Source of the DNA: JAPPHA01 sp964291635
GTDB taxonomy: Bacteria; Pseudomonadota; Alphaproteobacteria; Rhodobacterales; Rhodobacteraceae
Direction of reading: 5' to 3'
Length of the DNA: 64,000 bases
Assembly: GCA_964291635.2 (NCBI GenBank)
Contig: OZ219905.1
Span: forward strand, 868,001-932,000
Shown: positions 44,085-53,441 of the stretch, in pieces
Position numbering within the stretch: position 1 is the first letter of the stretch
How the letters are laid out: every line of letters begins with the position of its first letter
Notes under the pieces: generated by a model
The model's input: only the letters and a program-made list of their open reading frames with translations
Databases searched by the model: none
Told to the model about the DNA's origin: nothing
Position numbers and translations under genes: made by a program

Positions 44085-44512
44085 GTTTCTCGGTGTCTCG
44101 CAGGAGCATCATGCCTTGCGTCAGCTGAACTCTCCACCTGCCTGGACATCGGAATGACGTGCCGGTTCCGTCACGCCAATCACCCGTTCCGGATCGAACG
44201 CTCTTCCCCCGGGGATGGCAAGGAACACCTGCGCGGGAGCCCGATTTTCCGTCACGCATCCGGCCGTTTCCACCATCCTTCGCACCTTTGTCCGACGATT
44301 TGAAATTCCTGGAAATTCTGCTGGCAAGCGAACACCGAAGGAAATAACGTTACACCACTTGGAAACTCCATGCACAGGTAGCCGGAGAGCCCGCGTCGCG
44401 CGAATGCGGTCGGATGACCCGGAGGGCGTCCGTGGCGACCGGAATTGCCAAGCAAACGTGACCTGGGCAGCTCCTCGCGTGACACAGACCCAACCAGAGA
44501 AAGGTGAAAGAA
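44085..44512. other. Upstream region of the TRAP operon, no gene
   Basis: About 430 bases between the repeat and the TRAP binding-protein gene. No recognisable reading frame. The promoter for the plus-strand operon should lie here, but no copy of the GTATC-N2-GATAC operator was found. Confidence 0.45.
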
Positions 44513-45499
44513 ATGCGTATTCTTCCTTCAGGCGCCGCGACTGCCGCATTCGCAGCAATTGCATTGACAGGCCAAACTGCCATGGCTCAGACCCAGTGGA
44601 ACCTGGCGACAGCATACCAGGACGAGAACTTCCACACGCAAAATATTGCCATGTTCGCCGAAGACGTGGCAGAAATGACCGACGGCGCGCTTGTCATCAC
44701 CCTTCACACGGGCGCATCATTGCTCAAGATGCCGGAAATAAAGCGCGGCATTCAGACTAGCCAGGTCCAGGCAGGCGAAATCCTGCTCTCGGCTTACGGT
44801 GCCGAAGACCCGTTCTTCGAGGTCGATGGCATTCCGTTCCTCTCGCAGGGCTATCTGACAGCCTGGAAGGTGTACGAACTTACCTTGCCGTTCATCAGTG
44901 ATCGCCTCGAATCCCAGGGACTCATGCCGCTGTTCTCCGTTCCCTGGCCGGGACAGGGGCTCTATGCCCAGAAGCCGATCATGTCGACCTCCGATTATGA
45001 CGGCGTGAAATTCAGGGCGTACAACGCCCTGACTGCCCGCCTTGCCGAACTGATGGGCGCAATACCGACAACCGTCCAGTCGGCAGAAGTTCCTCAGGCC
45101 TTTGCCACCGGCGTTGTGAGCGCCATGATCACCTCGGCCGCGACCGGAAACTATACAAAGGCGTGGGATTTCACGAGCCACTACTATGACGTGAGCGCGA
45201 TGAACAACAAGAACATGGTCATCGTCAATCGGGAAGCCTTCGACGCGCTGGATCCGGCGGTACAGGACGCGGTTCTCGCGGCAGCTGCCAAGGCGGAGGC
45301 GCGTGGATGGATCATGAGCAACCATGCCCAGGCAGAAACGACAGGAAACCTTGCAGCCAACGGCATGACGGTGGAGGCGCCCAGTCCGGAACTTCTCGCC
45401 GAGCTGAAGGCAATCGGAGCCACCATGGTCGAGGAATGGAGGGCAAAGGCCGGTGAGGCAGGCGAAGCCTTCCTGGAAGCCTACAGCCAGCTGAACTAG
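44513..45499 (+). CDS. TRAP transporter substrate-binding protein (DctP)
   Basis: A 328-residue periplasmic protein from ATG at 44513 with a cleavable signal (AATAAFAAIALTGQTAMA, then QTQWNLAT). Mature domain: YQDENFHTQNIAMFAEDVAE, TLHTGASLLKMPEIKRGIQT, and the conserved ligand-binding VKFRAYNALTARLAELMGAI region with the carboxylate-binding Arg. TRAP receptors typically bind organic acids, keto acids or amides. First gene of an apparently cotranscribed set: DctP, DctQ, DctM, HyuA, HyuB, amidotransferase. Confidence 0.92.
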   Translation: MRILPSGAATAAFAAIALTGQTAMAQTQWNLATAYQDENFHTQNIAMFAEDVAEMTDGALVITLHTGASLLKMPEIKRGIQTSQVQAGEILLSAYGAEDPFFEVDGIPFLSQGYLTAWKVYELTLPFISDRLESQGLMPLFSVPWPGQGLYAQKPIMSTSDYDGVKFRAYNALTARLAELMGAIPTTVQSAEVPQAFATGVVSAMITSAATGNYTKAWDFTSHYYDVSAMNNKNMVIVNREAFDALDPAVQDAVLAAAAKAEARGWIMSNHAQAETTGNLAANGMTVEAPSPELLAELKAIGATMVEEWRAKAGEAGEAFLEAYSQLN

Positions 45500-45520
45500 G
45501 GGTGTCGACCGGAGTGGGCC

Positions 45521-46078
45521 ATGTCGGTCGTCCGAACGGCCCTTGAGGCGCTATACCGCTGGACAGCCTACGCCGGGGCGGTCTTCATAATCGGAATCGG
45601 CCTGCTGATCACTTCGCAGGTGCTGGGCCGCGAGATCGGCGTGCAGGTCAAGGGAGCCGACGACATAACCGCATGGAGCGTTGTGGCTGCCGGCTTCCTT
45701 CCTCTTGCCCATACCTACAGAATGAATGGCCAGATCCGGGTTACGCTGCTGATCGAGCGGCTTTCCGGGTTTCCGCGAAGGGTGCTCGAACTCGTTGTAC
45801 TCTCAGTGGCCCTGTTCTTTGTCGGTTACCTGTGTTTCTCGGCATTCGACATGGCGTGGGATTCCTTTCGGTTCGGGGATCTTTCCCAGGGGCTGATCGT
45901 GATACCCCTATGGATTCCGCAGATTTCGATCGGCACCGGCACGCTTGTCCTGGTTATCGCCATCATTGACGATGTCATTTCAACAATGCTGGGCAGGACC
46001 CCTTCCTACGTGGCCGCGGCCGTCGTGGCCAGCGAGCAGCATGATCGCGAGATTCGGGATCGTTCAGGTGGGGGGTGA
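45521..46078 (+). CDS. TRAP transporter small permease (DctQ)
   Basis: A 185-residue membrane protein with four transmembrane helices (near residues 15-35, 50-68, 85-107 and 128-150). Family wording includes LITSQVLGREIGVQVKGADD and ITAWSVVAAGFLPLAHTYRM. ATG at 45521 has GGAGTGGG upstream, 21 bases after dctP. It forms the membrane complex with the DctM protein encoded next. Confidence 0.9.
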   Translation: MSVVRTALEALYRWTAYAGAVFIIGIGLLITSQVLGREIGVQVKGADDITAWSVVAAGFLPLAHTYRMNGQIRVTLLIERLSGFPRRVLELVVLSVALFFVGYLCFSAFDMAWDSFRFGDLSQGLIVIPLWIPQISIGTGTLVLVIAIIDDVISTMLGRTPSYVAAAVVASEQHDREIRDRSGGG

Positions 46079-46112
46079 TGCGGTGACGGCTGTCCGAGGA
46101 GCCTGGTAGGAC

Positions 46113-47423
46113 ATGTCCCCGGATCTTGCCCAGGTCGCTGTCGTCCTGCTTCTGTTCATGTTCCTGTTCCTGGGCTCGGGGCTGTGGATCGCGCTCTCCC
46201 TACTCGGTGTCGGATGGATCGGGTTGACCTTCTTCAGCAGCGTTCCGGTCGAAAAGGCCATGGCCACGTCGATCTGGCAGACGAACGCTTCCTGGACGCT
46301 TGCAGCTCTTCCGCTATTCATCTGGATGGGTGAAATCCTTTTCCGGGCGCGATTGTCCGAAATCCTTTTCCGGGGCCTGACTCCCTGGCTCGGCTGGCTC
46401 CCGGGCCGGCTCCTCCACGTCAATGTCGCCGGATGCGGCATCTTCGCCGCCGTTTGCGGTTCATCGGCCGCAACCACGGCAACCATCGGCCGCATGTCCC
46501 TGCCGGAATTGCTGGCGCGCGGGTACAACCGCAATCTTGCCATCGGCAGCCTCGCAGGTTCCGGCACGCTGGGCCTGCTGATTCCACCTTCGATCATCAT
46601 CATCGTCTACGGCGTGTCTGCGGATGTCTCCATCGTGCGCCTGTTCATGGCCGGAATCCTGCCGGGAATCATGATGATGTGCCTGTTCATGGGATATATC
46701 GTCATCTCCGCACTGCTGAGGCGCGGCGTTGCACCGGTGGAAGCCGAGACCATGTCTTTCCTTGAACGCATTCGCCGGTCCAAGGGGCTTATCCCCGTTG
46801 CTCTGCTCATCGGCGGCGTGATCGGCTCGATTTACTCCGGCATCGCGACGGCAACCGAGGCAGCGGCTGGCGGCGTGATCGGCGCCCTCATCCTGTCGGC
46901 ATTTACGCGCTCCCTGAGCCTCGAGATGTTCAAGGAAAGCCTGCTGGCGGCAACGCGCCTTTCCTGCATGATATTCCTGATCCTGTCCGGTGCCGCATTC
47001 CTGACGACATCGCTGGCCTATGCCGGGATTCCGGCCGCCATCGCCAACTGGGTAGCATCGCTCGAACTGAACCCCTACGCACTGATCGCAGCGCTGTGCC
47101 TGCTCTATGTCATTCTCGGCTGCTTCATCGAGGGAATCTCCATGATTGTCCTGACGGCGACCGTGGTTCTTCCGCTCGTCAGCCAGGCCGGATTCGACCT
47201 GCTTTGGTTTGGGATCTTCATCATCATGGTGGTCGAAACCGCCCAGATCACACCGCCTCTCGGGTTCAACCTCTTCGTCATCCAGGGTCTCACCGGACAG
47301 AACATTTTCCGCGTGGCAGGGGCGACGTTGCCCTTTTTCCTCTTGCTCCTGGTGGGAATCGTCCTGATCACGGTCTTTCCGGAGATCGCAACCTGGTTGC
47401 CTTCGACACTCGACAACCGCTAG
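46113..47423 (+). CDS. TRAP transporter large permease (DctM)
   Basis: A 436-residue polytopic protein with about 12 hydrophobic segments, the sodium-coupled channel subunit. Conserved parts: FAAVCGSSAATTATIGRMSL, GYNRNLAIGSLAGSGTLGLL, IPPSIIIIVYGVSADVSI, TATEAAAGGVIGAL and VETAQITPPLGFNLFVIQGL. Full length. It completes the TRAP transporter and is followed by the hydantoinase genes at 60 bases. Confidence 0.94.
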   Translation: MSPDLAQVAVVLLLFMFLFLGSGLWIALSLLGVGWIGLTFFSSVPVEKAMATSIWQTNASWTLAALPLFIWMGEILFRARLSEILFRGLTPWLGWLPGRLLHVNVAGCGIFAAVCGSSAATTATIGRMSLPELLARGYNRNLAIGSLAGSGTLGLLIPPSIIIIVYGVSADVSIVRLFMAGILPGIMMMCLFMGYIVISALLRRGVAPVEAETMSFLERIRRSKGLIPVALLIGGVIGSIYSGIATATEAAAGGVIGALILSAFTRSLSLEMFKESLLAATRLSCMIFLILSGAAFLTTSLAYAGIPAAIANWVASLELNPYALIAALCLLYVILGCFIEGISMIVLTATVVLPLVSQAGFDLLWFGIFIIMVVETAQITPPLGFNLFVIQGLTGQNIFRVAGATLPFFLLLLVGIVLITVFPEIATWLPSTLDNR

Positions 47424-47483
47424 TTCGCCGTTGATGCCGATGGAATCCATGCCACGGGGCAGGCGTGCAAGCAGGAGGCGCGC

Positions 47484-49613
47484 ATGACATTGGAAGACGG
47501 CAAGAGATCCGGTCGAATCGGAGTCGATATCGGCGGAACATTCACCGATGTCGTTTTGGAGATCCAGGGCCGACGGCTGACGGACAAGGTACTGACGACA
47601 CACGACAATCCTGCCACGGCCTGTCTCGAAGGCATCAACCGCGTGATGGGTATCGCAAATGCCGCACCCAGAGACGTCAGCGTCCTGATCCACGGTACGA
47701 CCCTCGCGACCAACGCAATCATCGAGCGCAAGGGCGCCATCACGTCACTGGTGACAACGGAAGGCTTCCGCGACGTCATCGAGATCGGCACGGAGGGGCG
47801 GCCGGAGCAATACGACATCAACATTCTGAAGCCGGAACCGCTGGTGCCGCGCAGACGCCGTTTCGTGGTTCGCGAAAGGCTTGACCGGGACGGAAATGTC
47901 CTGCGCCCGCTCACGGAATTGGACCTGGAGGCGCTGCTCCCGGCACTGGACGCGTGCGGCACCGAATCACTGGCCATCGGATTCATCCATGCCTACGTCA
48001 ACCCGGACCACGAGCAGCGTGCCAGGGATTTCTTGTCGCGACGACGGCCTTCATGGACCATTTCGCTGTCGTCGGAGATTTCGCCCGAGTTCCGGGAATT
48101 CGAGCGATTCTCGACAACCTGCGCCAACGCCTACGTCCAGCCCCTGATATCCGGGTACCTGGACGATTTCGAACGCGAATTGCGCGAACTCGGATTCGCG
48201 TGCCCGCTGCTGCTGATGCTCTCCAGTGGCGGACTCACCTCGATCGACACGGCGCGGCGGTTTCCCGTCCGGTTGATCGAATCGGGGCCGGCCGGTGGCG
48301 CGATCTTCGCCGCCGAGATCTCTCGGCGCTGCGGCATCGACCAGGCGATTTCCTTCGACATGGGCGGAACCACCGCAAAAATCTGCATGCTCGACGGGGC
48401 CGAACTCCAGACCAGCCGACGTTTCGAGGTTGCCCGGGTCTACCGGTTTCGCAAGGACAGCGGACTCCCGCTCAGGATTCCGGTCATCGACATGGTCGAG
48501 ATCGGCGCAGGAGGCGGCTCGATTGCGCGTCTCGACGAACTTGAACGGCTTGTCGTTGGCCCCGAGAGCTCGGGATCGGAACCCGGCCCTGCATGTTACA
48601 TGCGTGGCGGCATGCATCCGACCGTCACTGATGCATGTCTCGCGCTCGGCCTGATCGATCCTGCGAACTTCGCCGGCGGCGAGATGGTTCTCGATCCCGA
48701 GGCTGCGGAAACAGCCATTCGAAACGAGGTTGCGCATCCCATGGGACTCGGTACCGAGGCCGCCGCCTACGGAATATCCGAAGTCGTCTGCGAAGCCATG
48801 GCAAGCGCCAGCCGGGTTCATGCCATTGAGAGCGGCAAGAACACCTTGGCCCGGACCTTGATCGCTTTCGGCGGCGCGGCGCCCATGCTCGCCTGCCAGA
48901 TGGCGGATCGGCTTGGAGTCGATCACGTGATCATTCCGGCGGATGCCGGGGTTGGCTCATCGGTCGGCTTCCTGCGGGCACCGATCTCGTTCGAACTGGT
49001 GCGCACGGTCTACCAGTCGCTGGGAGATTTCGACTTCGGGACGACAAACGCAATTTGCGACGCGATGCATGACGAAGCGATCCGACATGTCCGGGCCAGT
49101 GTCGGTGCTGACGCGCCACTATCGGTCAGGCGCCACGCCTACATGCGCTATCGCGGCCAGGGGCATGAACTGGCCGTCGAGGTTCCCTGGGAACCCCTCG
49201 GACCCGAGTCCGGTACTGCTCTGCAGGCTCGTTTCGACGCCGCCTACCTGAAGGCGTTCGGCCGCAATGTCGGCGGCATTGCGCCCGGCGAGGTCGTTAC
49301 GTGGTGCCTGGCGGTCTCCGGGCACCGTTATCCCGACACGGCCATCGACAGGAAGGCTCCTCCTGCCGCCTCGACAGGGAGCGGACAGACCGGTCTGCGG
49401 CCGGTCTACGACGGGCAACTCGGTGATTTCCGGTCCGTCACGGTGATCGGCCGCGCGCACCTTGATACGAATGCGGTCCTGGACGGACCAGCAATCATCG
49501 TCGAACGGCAGACTTCCGCCGTCGTCGCCGCCGGATTCGAGGCCCGCCTTCTCGCGACCGGTGACATCGAACTCCGCCGCATGACGCCCGCAACAAGGGG
49601 GGAGGACACATGA
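47484..49613 (+). CDS. Hydantoinase/oxoprolinase subunit A (HyuA family)
   Basis: A 709-residue ATP-binding subunit. RIGVDIGGTFTDVVLEIQGR at the N-terminus is the phosphate-binding signature; VLIHGTTLATNAIIERKGA and FDMGGTTAKICMLDGAELQT follow, and LIAFGGAAPMLACQMADRLG lies near residue 460. The family covers ATP-dependent N-methylhydantoinase, 5-oxoprolinase and acetone/acetophenone carboxylases, which cleave lactam rings or carboxylate ketones. ATG at 47484 has AGGAGG. The stop overlaps the next start by 4 bases. Confidence 0.92.
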   Translation: MTLEDGKRSGRIGVDIGGTFTDVVLEIQGRRLTDKVLTTHDNPATACLEGINRVMGIANAAPRDVSVLIHGTTLATNAIIERKGAITSLVTTEGFRDVIEIGTEGRPEQYDINILKPEPLVPRRRRFVVRERLDRDGNVLRPLTELDLEALLPALDACGTESLAIGFIHAYVNPDHEQRARDFLSRRRPSWTISLSSEISPEFREFERFSTTCANAYVQPLISGYLDDFERELRELGFACPLLLMLSSGGLTSIDTARRFPVRLIESGPAGGAIFAAEISRRCGIDQAISFDMGGTTAKICMLDGAELQTSRRFEVARVYRFRKDSGLPLRIPVIDMVEIGAGGGSIARLDELERLVVGPESSGSEPGPACYMRGGMHPTVTDACLALGLIDPANFAGGEMVLDPEAAETAIRNEVAHPMGLGTEAAAYGISEVVCEAMASASRVHAIESGKNTLARTLIAFGGAAPMLACQMADRLGVDHVIIPADAGVGSSVGFLRAPISFELVRTVYQSLGDFDFGTTNAICDAMHDEAIRHVRASVGADAPLSVRRHAYMRYRGQGHELAVEVPWEPLGPESGTALQARFDAAYLKAFGRNVGGIAPGEVVTWCLAVSGHRYPDTAIDRKAPPAASTGSGQTGLRPVYDGQLGDFRSVTVIGRAHLDTNAVLDGPAIIVERQTSAVVAAGFEARLLATGDIELRRMTPATRGEDT

Positions 49614-51346
49614 GCGAGCCCGATACGATCCGAAAGCAGCTCGTCTGGCACCGGCTGATTTCAGCGATCGAAGAGCAGGCCCAGACCGTCATTCGCACCG
49701 CTTTCAGCCAATCGGTCAGGGAATGTGGCGACCTCTCGGCCGGATTGTTCAATCGCCGCGGCGAGATGGTTGCCCAGGCCATTACCGGCACCCCCGGCCA
49801 CGTGAACTCCATGGCCATCTGCATCACGCACTTCCTGGAGAAATTTCCGATCGACAGCATGCGGCCAGGTGACGTGTTCTGTACCAACGATCCATGGCTG
49901 TCCGTGGGACATTACCATGACGTAACCGTGGTCACACCGGCATTCCACAAGGGCAGGGCGGTCGGGCTGCTCGCGAACACGTGCCATATTGTCGATATGG
50001 GCGGCCGGGGTTTTGGTCCCGACGCACGCCAGGTCTACGAGGAAGGCATCAACATCCCGGTGATGCACCTCGCACGTGAAGGCGTCATCAACGAGGATCT
50101 CATGGAGATCCTCCGGACAAACGTGCGGAACCCGGCGGACATGGAGGGCGACTTCTATGCCATGATGAACTGTAACGACGACGGTGCCCGTCGGCTTGTC
50201 TCCATTCTCCGGGAATTCGGGTTGGAAGATATCGAGTCAATCGGCGACTACATCATTGCCCAGTCACGCGACAGCATCAGCCGGGCCATCGAACGACTGC
50301 CGGACGGTGACTACCGCCACGCAACCGAACTGGACGGATTCGAAGCGCCAATCCGCATCGAGGCCCTGGTCACCGTCAACGGAAGCGATCTCCTGGTCGA
50401 CTACACGGGTTCGTCACCTGCCAGCCCCTACGGGATCAATGTCGTTTCGAACTTCTGCCAGGCATATACGGTTTTCGGCGTGAATTGCATCATCGGTCCG
50501 AACATTCCGTGCAATGCCGGATCGATCGGTGTTGTCGAAGTGACCGCTCCGGAAGGCTCCATTCTGAACGCCTGCCGGCCGATGCCGGTATCGGCCCGCC
50601 ACGTCATCGGGCAGATGCTCCCGGATGTCGTGTTCGGTTGCCTCGCACAAGCGGTACCGGAACTGGTGCCGGCCGAGGGCGCAGGTTCGATGTGGAATCC
50701 CATGTTCCGCGGCGGCCCCACGGCGATCGACCCGGCAGCAGCCGCACGTTCGTCCGACCTGGGACCCGACTTCGATGTCATCCTGTTCAATACCGGCGGG
50801 ACCGGCGGACGGCCGACCACGGACGGGCTGACAACCACGGCATTCCCGAGCGGCGTCAGGACGCCACCGGTAGAAGCGGTTGAGGCGTCCTTTCCCCTGA
50901 TCATCTGGCGCAAGGAAATCCGCGACGGTTCCGGCGGCGCCGGGCGATATCGGGGCGGCCTGGGCCAGGTTCTCGAAATCGGGGGCGCCCGGGAGAGGCC
51001 ACTCTCGGTTGCGGCCATGTTCGACCGGACATGGAGGGCGCCCGAAGGCCGCCATGGCGGCAAGAACGGATTGCCTGGCAAGGTGAGCCTGGCTTCGGGC
51101 GTGTCCCTCAGGAGCAAGGGCCGGCAACTGATCCCCCGCGGCGACCGAATAGTTCTCGAGCTCCCGGGAGGCGGCGGTTACGGCCCACCCGGCGACCGCG
51201 AGGCCGAACTTGTACGTGAAGACGTGATCGACGGCCTTGTAACGGTCGAGGCCGCGGAAGCCGACTACGGGGTGGTGCTGACGGATTCTCTCGAGATCGA
51301 CGAACGGGCGACCCGCCGCCGGCGTGCGGAGCATTCGCGGTCATGA
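49610..51346 (+). CDS. Hydantoinase/oxoprolinase subunit B (HyuB family)
   Basis: A 578-residue partner of the A subunit. Marks: ISAIEEQAQTVIRTAFSQSV, AQAITGTPGHVNSMAICITH, DVFCTNDPWLSVGHYHDVTV (metal site region), and a late GGAGRYRGGLGQVLEIGGAR with the terminal ELPGGGGYGPPGDR. Together A and B form the hydrolase/carboxylase core. Four-base overlaps with both neighbours show tight coupling. Confidence 0.93.
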   Translation: MSEPDTIRKQLVWHRLISAIEEQAQTVIRTAFSQSVRECGDLSAGLFNRRGEMVAQAITGTPGHVNSMAICITHFLEKFPIDSMRPGDVFCTNDPWLSVGHYHDVTVVTPAFHKGRAVGLLANTCHIVDMGGRGFGPDARQVYEEGINIPVMHLAREGVINEDLMEILRTNVRNPADMEGDFYAMMNCNDDGARRLVSILREFGLEDIESIGDYIIAQSRDSISRAIERLPDGDYRHATELDGFEAPIRIEALVTVNGSDLLVDYTGSSPASPYGINVVSNFCQAYTVFGVNCIIGPNIPCNAGSIGVVEVTAPEGSILNACRPMPVSARHVIGQMLPDVVFGCLAQAVPELVPAEGAGSMWNPMFRGGPTAIDPAAAARSSDLGPDFDVILFNTGGTGGRPTTDGLTTTAFPSGVRTPPVEAVEASFPLIIWRKEIRDGSGGAGRYRGGLGQVLEIGGARERPLSVAAMFDRTWRAPEGRHGGKNGLPGKVSLASGVSLRSKGRQLIPRGDRIVLELPGGGGYGPPGDREAELVREDVIDGLVTVEAAEADYGVVLTDSLEIDERATRRRRAEHSRS

Positions 51347-52077
51347 AGCCATTTCTCTATCTCGACAACTGGCATGCCGCGCAGGCCGTTTCGCGGTTCG
51401 ATGACTTTCTGAATTCATCCGGATTGCAAATCGAAACTGTCCGGACCAATGCCGGGCAACTCCCCCGCGATTGCGATTATTGCGGTGTCTTCGTCAGCCC
51501 AAGCTTCGACGGGGCCTATGACGACCTGCCATGGGTTCACCGACTCCACCAAATCCTCCGGTCGCTCGCGACACGCAGCATCCCGATGCTTGGTCTTTGC
51601 TTTGGCAGCCAGATCCTTGCCTCCGCACTGGTCGGACGCGAACAGGTTTTCATCCGTGACAGCCGGGAAGCAGGATGGGGTGAGATTTCCCTGACGGAGG
51701 CGGCCCGGGATGATCCCCTGACGCGGGGTTTGCCTGACAACATTCCGGCCTTTCACTGGCACGGCGACGAAGTTGCGGGGCCTCACCCGGACATCATCGT
51801 CATCGCCAGGAGCTCGGGATGCGGTAACCAGATCTGGCGTTGGGCACGGGGGCCCGTCTGGGGTGTTCAACCCCATTTCGAATACGACGGTGCCGGTTTC
51901 CGGGTTTGGTTCAGCGACAATAGGGGCCAATTCGAGGCCGCAGGCATGACACTGTCCGGTCTGGAGTCCGGCGCATCGAATTGCAACGACGGCTTCAGGC
52001 TACTCGAGAATTTCGTCGGACTCGTCGCGAATTCCGATTGCATGCGGATCGGAAAAGGGAGGATTCCCGAGGGGTAG
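51343..52077 (+). CDS. Class-I glutamine amidotransferase-like protein
   Basis: A 244-residue protein with a GMP-synthase-type amidotransferase domain. The nucleophile elbow is MLGLCFGSQILASALVG (Cys near residue 86); the catalytic His region reads WGVQPHFEYDG near residue 175, followed by less clear Glu placement. A separate AFHWHGDEV segment is also family-typical. With no synthetase domain attached, it may act on gamma-glutamyl or related amides. Coupled to HyuB by overlapping start and stop, so its substrate is probably an intermediate of the same pathway. Confidence 0.85.
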   Translation: MKPFLYLDNWHAAQAVSRFDDFLNSSGLQIETVRTNAGQLPRDCDYCGVFVSPSFDGAYDDLPWVHRLHQILRSLATRSIPMLGLCFGSQILASALVGREQVFIRDSREAGWGEISLTEAARDDPLTRGLPDNIPAFHWHGDEVAGPHPDIIVIARSSGCGNQIWRWARGPVWGVQPHFEYDGAGFRVWFSDNRGQFEAAGMTLSGLESGASNCNDGFRLLENFVGLVANSDCMRIGKGRIPEG

Positions 52078-52663
52078 CATCCGTTGCGTTGGAGCGGGGT
52101 TTCGTTAGCAAACCACGGCTCCTTCCTGCGAGGCCGGGGCCGGCGCACTTGCAGAACCTGTGCGCGGCATTCTGGGTGGTTTGCCGCGTTTTTTCCCTAT
52201 TGCGGCGATCCTGTTGTAGTGACCCTATCGTAGCGACCCTGTTGTTTCCGTCCTTTTGTATCGGAGCCCTGTTGTCGCCGATCCGGGATGACGGTTCGGC
52301 CTTCTGCGGGATAGCTGCGGCGCTGGCCCTGACGCCTGGCACCGGGAACGGGTGGCGCTCCTCTGCCCGGTCCGGGCGGCCCTGTTGTCAGTCCTGTTGT
52401 GTAACGGGTCCTGATCGGGGGTCGCGGTTTCCGGCCAAAGGGTGCAGAAGCGGTGCCGGAGAGAGCGATGCGGCACCGGCCAAAGTTCACGCAAGAACAC
52501 CGGCGCCGCACCCGGAGAACCGGTCATGGTGACCGGTTTCCTGCCTATTATCAGGCAGTTCGGTGCCCGGGTCCACCCCGCTCTGACGGCGGCGGATGTG
52601 TTCACGGGGCCGGGTTGAGAAGAGCATTGAGAAACGCGTCCCGGTCGCGCGCCGGTGCGCCGG
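52078..52663. other. Stretch without a recognisable gene, with short repeats
   Basis: About 590 bases between the 3' ends of the amidotransferase gene (plus) and the ThuA gene (minus). The frames present look like chance. A set of short CCTGTTGT repeats lies in the middle (listed separately). Confidence 0.5.
52210..52400. repeat. Five copies of CCTGTTGT
   Basis: CCTGTTGT at 52210, 52238, 52268, 52381 and 52393, with a related CCTATCGT between the first two. Spacings are 28, 30, 113 and 12 bases, too irregular for CRISPR. The stretch lies between convergent genes. Confidence 0.6.
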
Positions 52664-53437
52664 CTACTTGCGTGGCTGCTGCGCGGTCGAGACTTGAGAA
52701 AGGCGATGGGTTTCAGGCGAAACCGGTCGATGGAGGTTCGACATGTCATGCCCGTCACTATGGGGTTCTGCGGCCCAACGAACACCATTGCCAATCACCT
52801 TGAGAACTTCTGCCTGATGGAAAACCGGATAGGTCTCGTGACCGGGACTGAAATGAAAAATTCTGCCGCGACCGCGCGTCCAGGTGCAACCGCCGCGGAA
52901 GACTTCTCCGCCTTGGTACCAGTTGATGAAGACCACATCGTCAGGTCTTGGCACATTGAAGGGCTCGCCATACATTTCGTCGGCCGGGATTTCGATATTC
53001 ATCGCAACACCGCGCGCGATCGGATGGGAGGGCAAGACACACCACAATCGCACTCTTTCGCCACTTTCCGAATCGCGCCAGGCCAGGTTGCAGTTCGTAC
53101 CCATCAACCGCAGAAACGCCAGGCTGTGATGGGCGGAATGCAGTGCCACGAAACCCATGCCGGCGTTTACCCGCGTGATGATTGCCTCGACAATCCGTTG
53201 TTCGACCCTGTCGTGCAGGACATGTCCCCACCAGACCAGAACGTCCACATCATTCAGTGCGCCGGAAGGCAGGCCCTGCTGGGGCATATCCATGGTCGCA
53301 ACCGAAATGCGCAGGTCGTCGGCTGCCAATCCGCCTGCAAGCGTCCCGTGAATGCCCAACGGATATATTGCAGCAACTTCGGGGCGGGTTCTCTCGTGTT
53401 CATTTTCGTTCCAGATCAGGACTTTGAGCCGTCGCAT
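52664..53437 (-). CDS. ThuA-domain protein (trehalose-utilisation family)
   Basis: A 257-residue protein with a class-I amidotransferase-like fold. ATG at 53437 lies 4 bases past the dehydrogenase stop. Marks: MRRLKVLIWNENEHERTRPE, LNDVDVLVWWGHVLHDRVEQ, NAGMGFVALHSAHHSLAFLR and a late GRGRIFHFSPGHETYPVFHQ. ThuA proteins act in disaccharide/keto-glycoside catabolism beside Gfo/Idh dehydrogenases, exactly the pairing seen here. Third gene of a minus-strand operon. Confidence 0.88.
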   Translation of the reverse strand: MRRLKVLIWNENEHERTRPEVAAIYPLGIHGTLAGGLAADDLRISVATMDMPQQGLPSGALNDVDVLVWWGHVLHDRVEQRIVEAIITRVNAGMGFVALHSAHHSLAFLRLMGTNCNLAWRDSESGERVRLWCVLPSHPIARGVAMNIEIPADEMYGEPFNVPRPDDVVFINWYQGGEVFRGGCTWTRGRGRIFHFSPGHETYPVFHQAEVLKVIGNGVRWAAEPHSDGHDMSNLHRPVSPETHRLSQVSTAQQPRK

Positions 53438-53441
53438 TTCA

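Noticed and set aside
46461..47693. Long open frame antisense to dctM
   Set aside because: Low-complexity shadow of the coding strand in GC-rich DNA; no homology.
52210..52400. Possible CRISPR array
   Set aside because: Repeats are only 8 bases and spacings are irregular; no cas genes.
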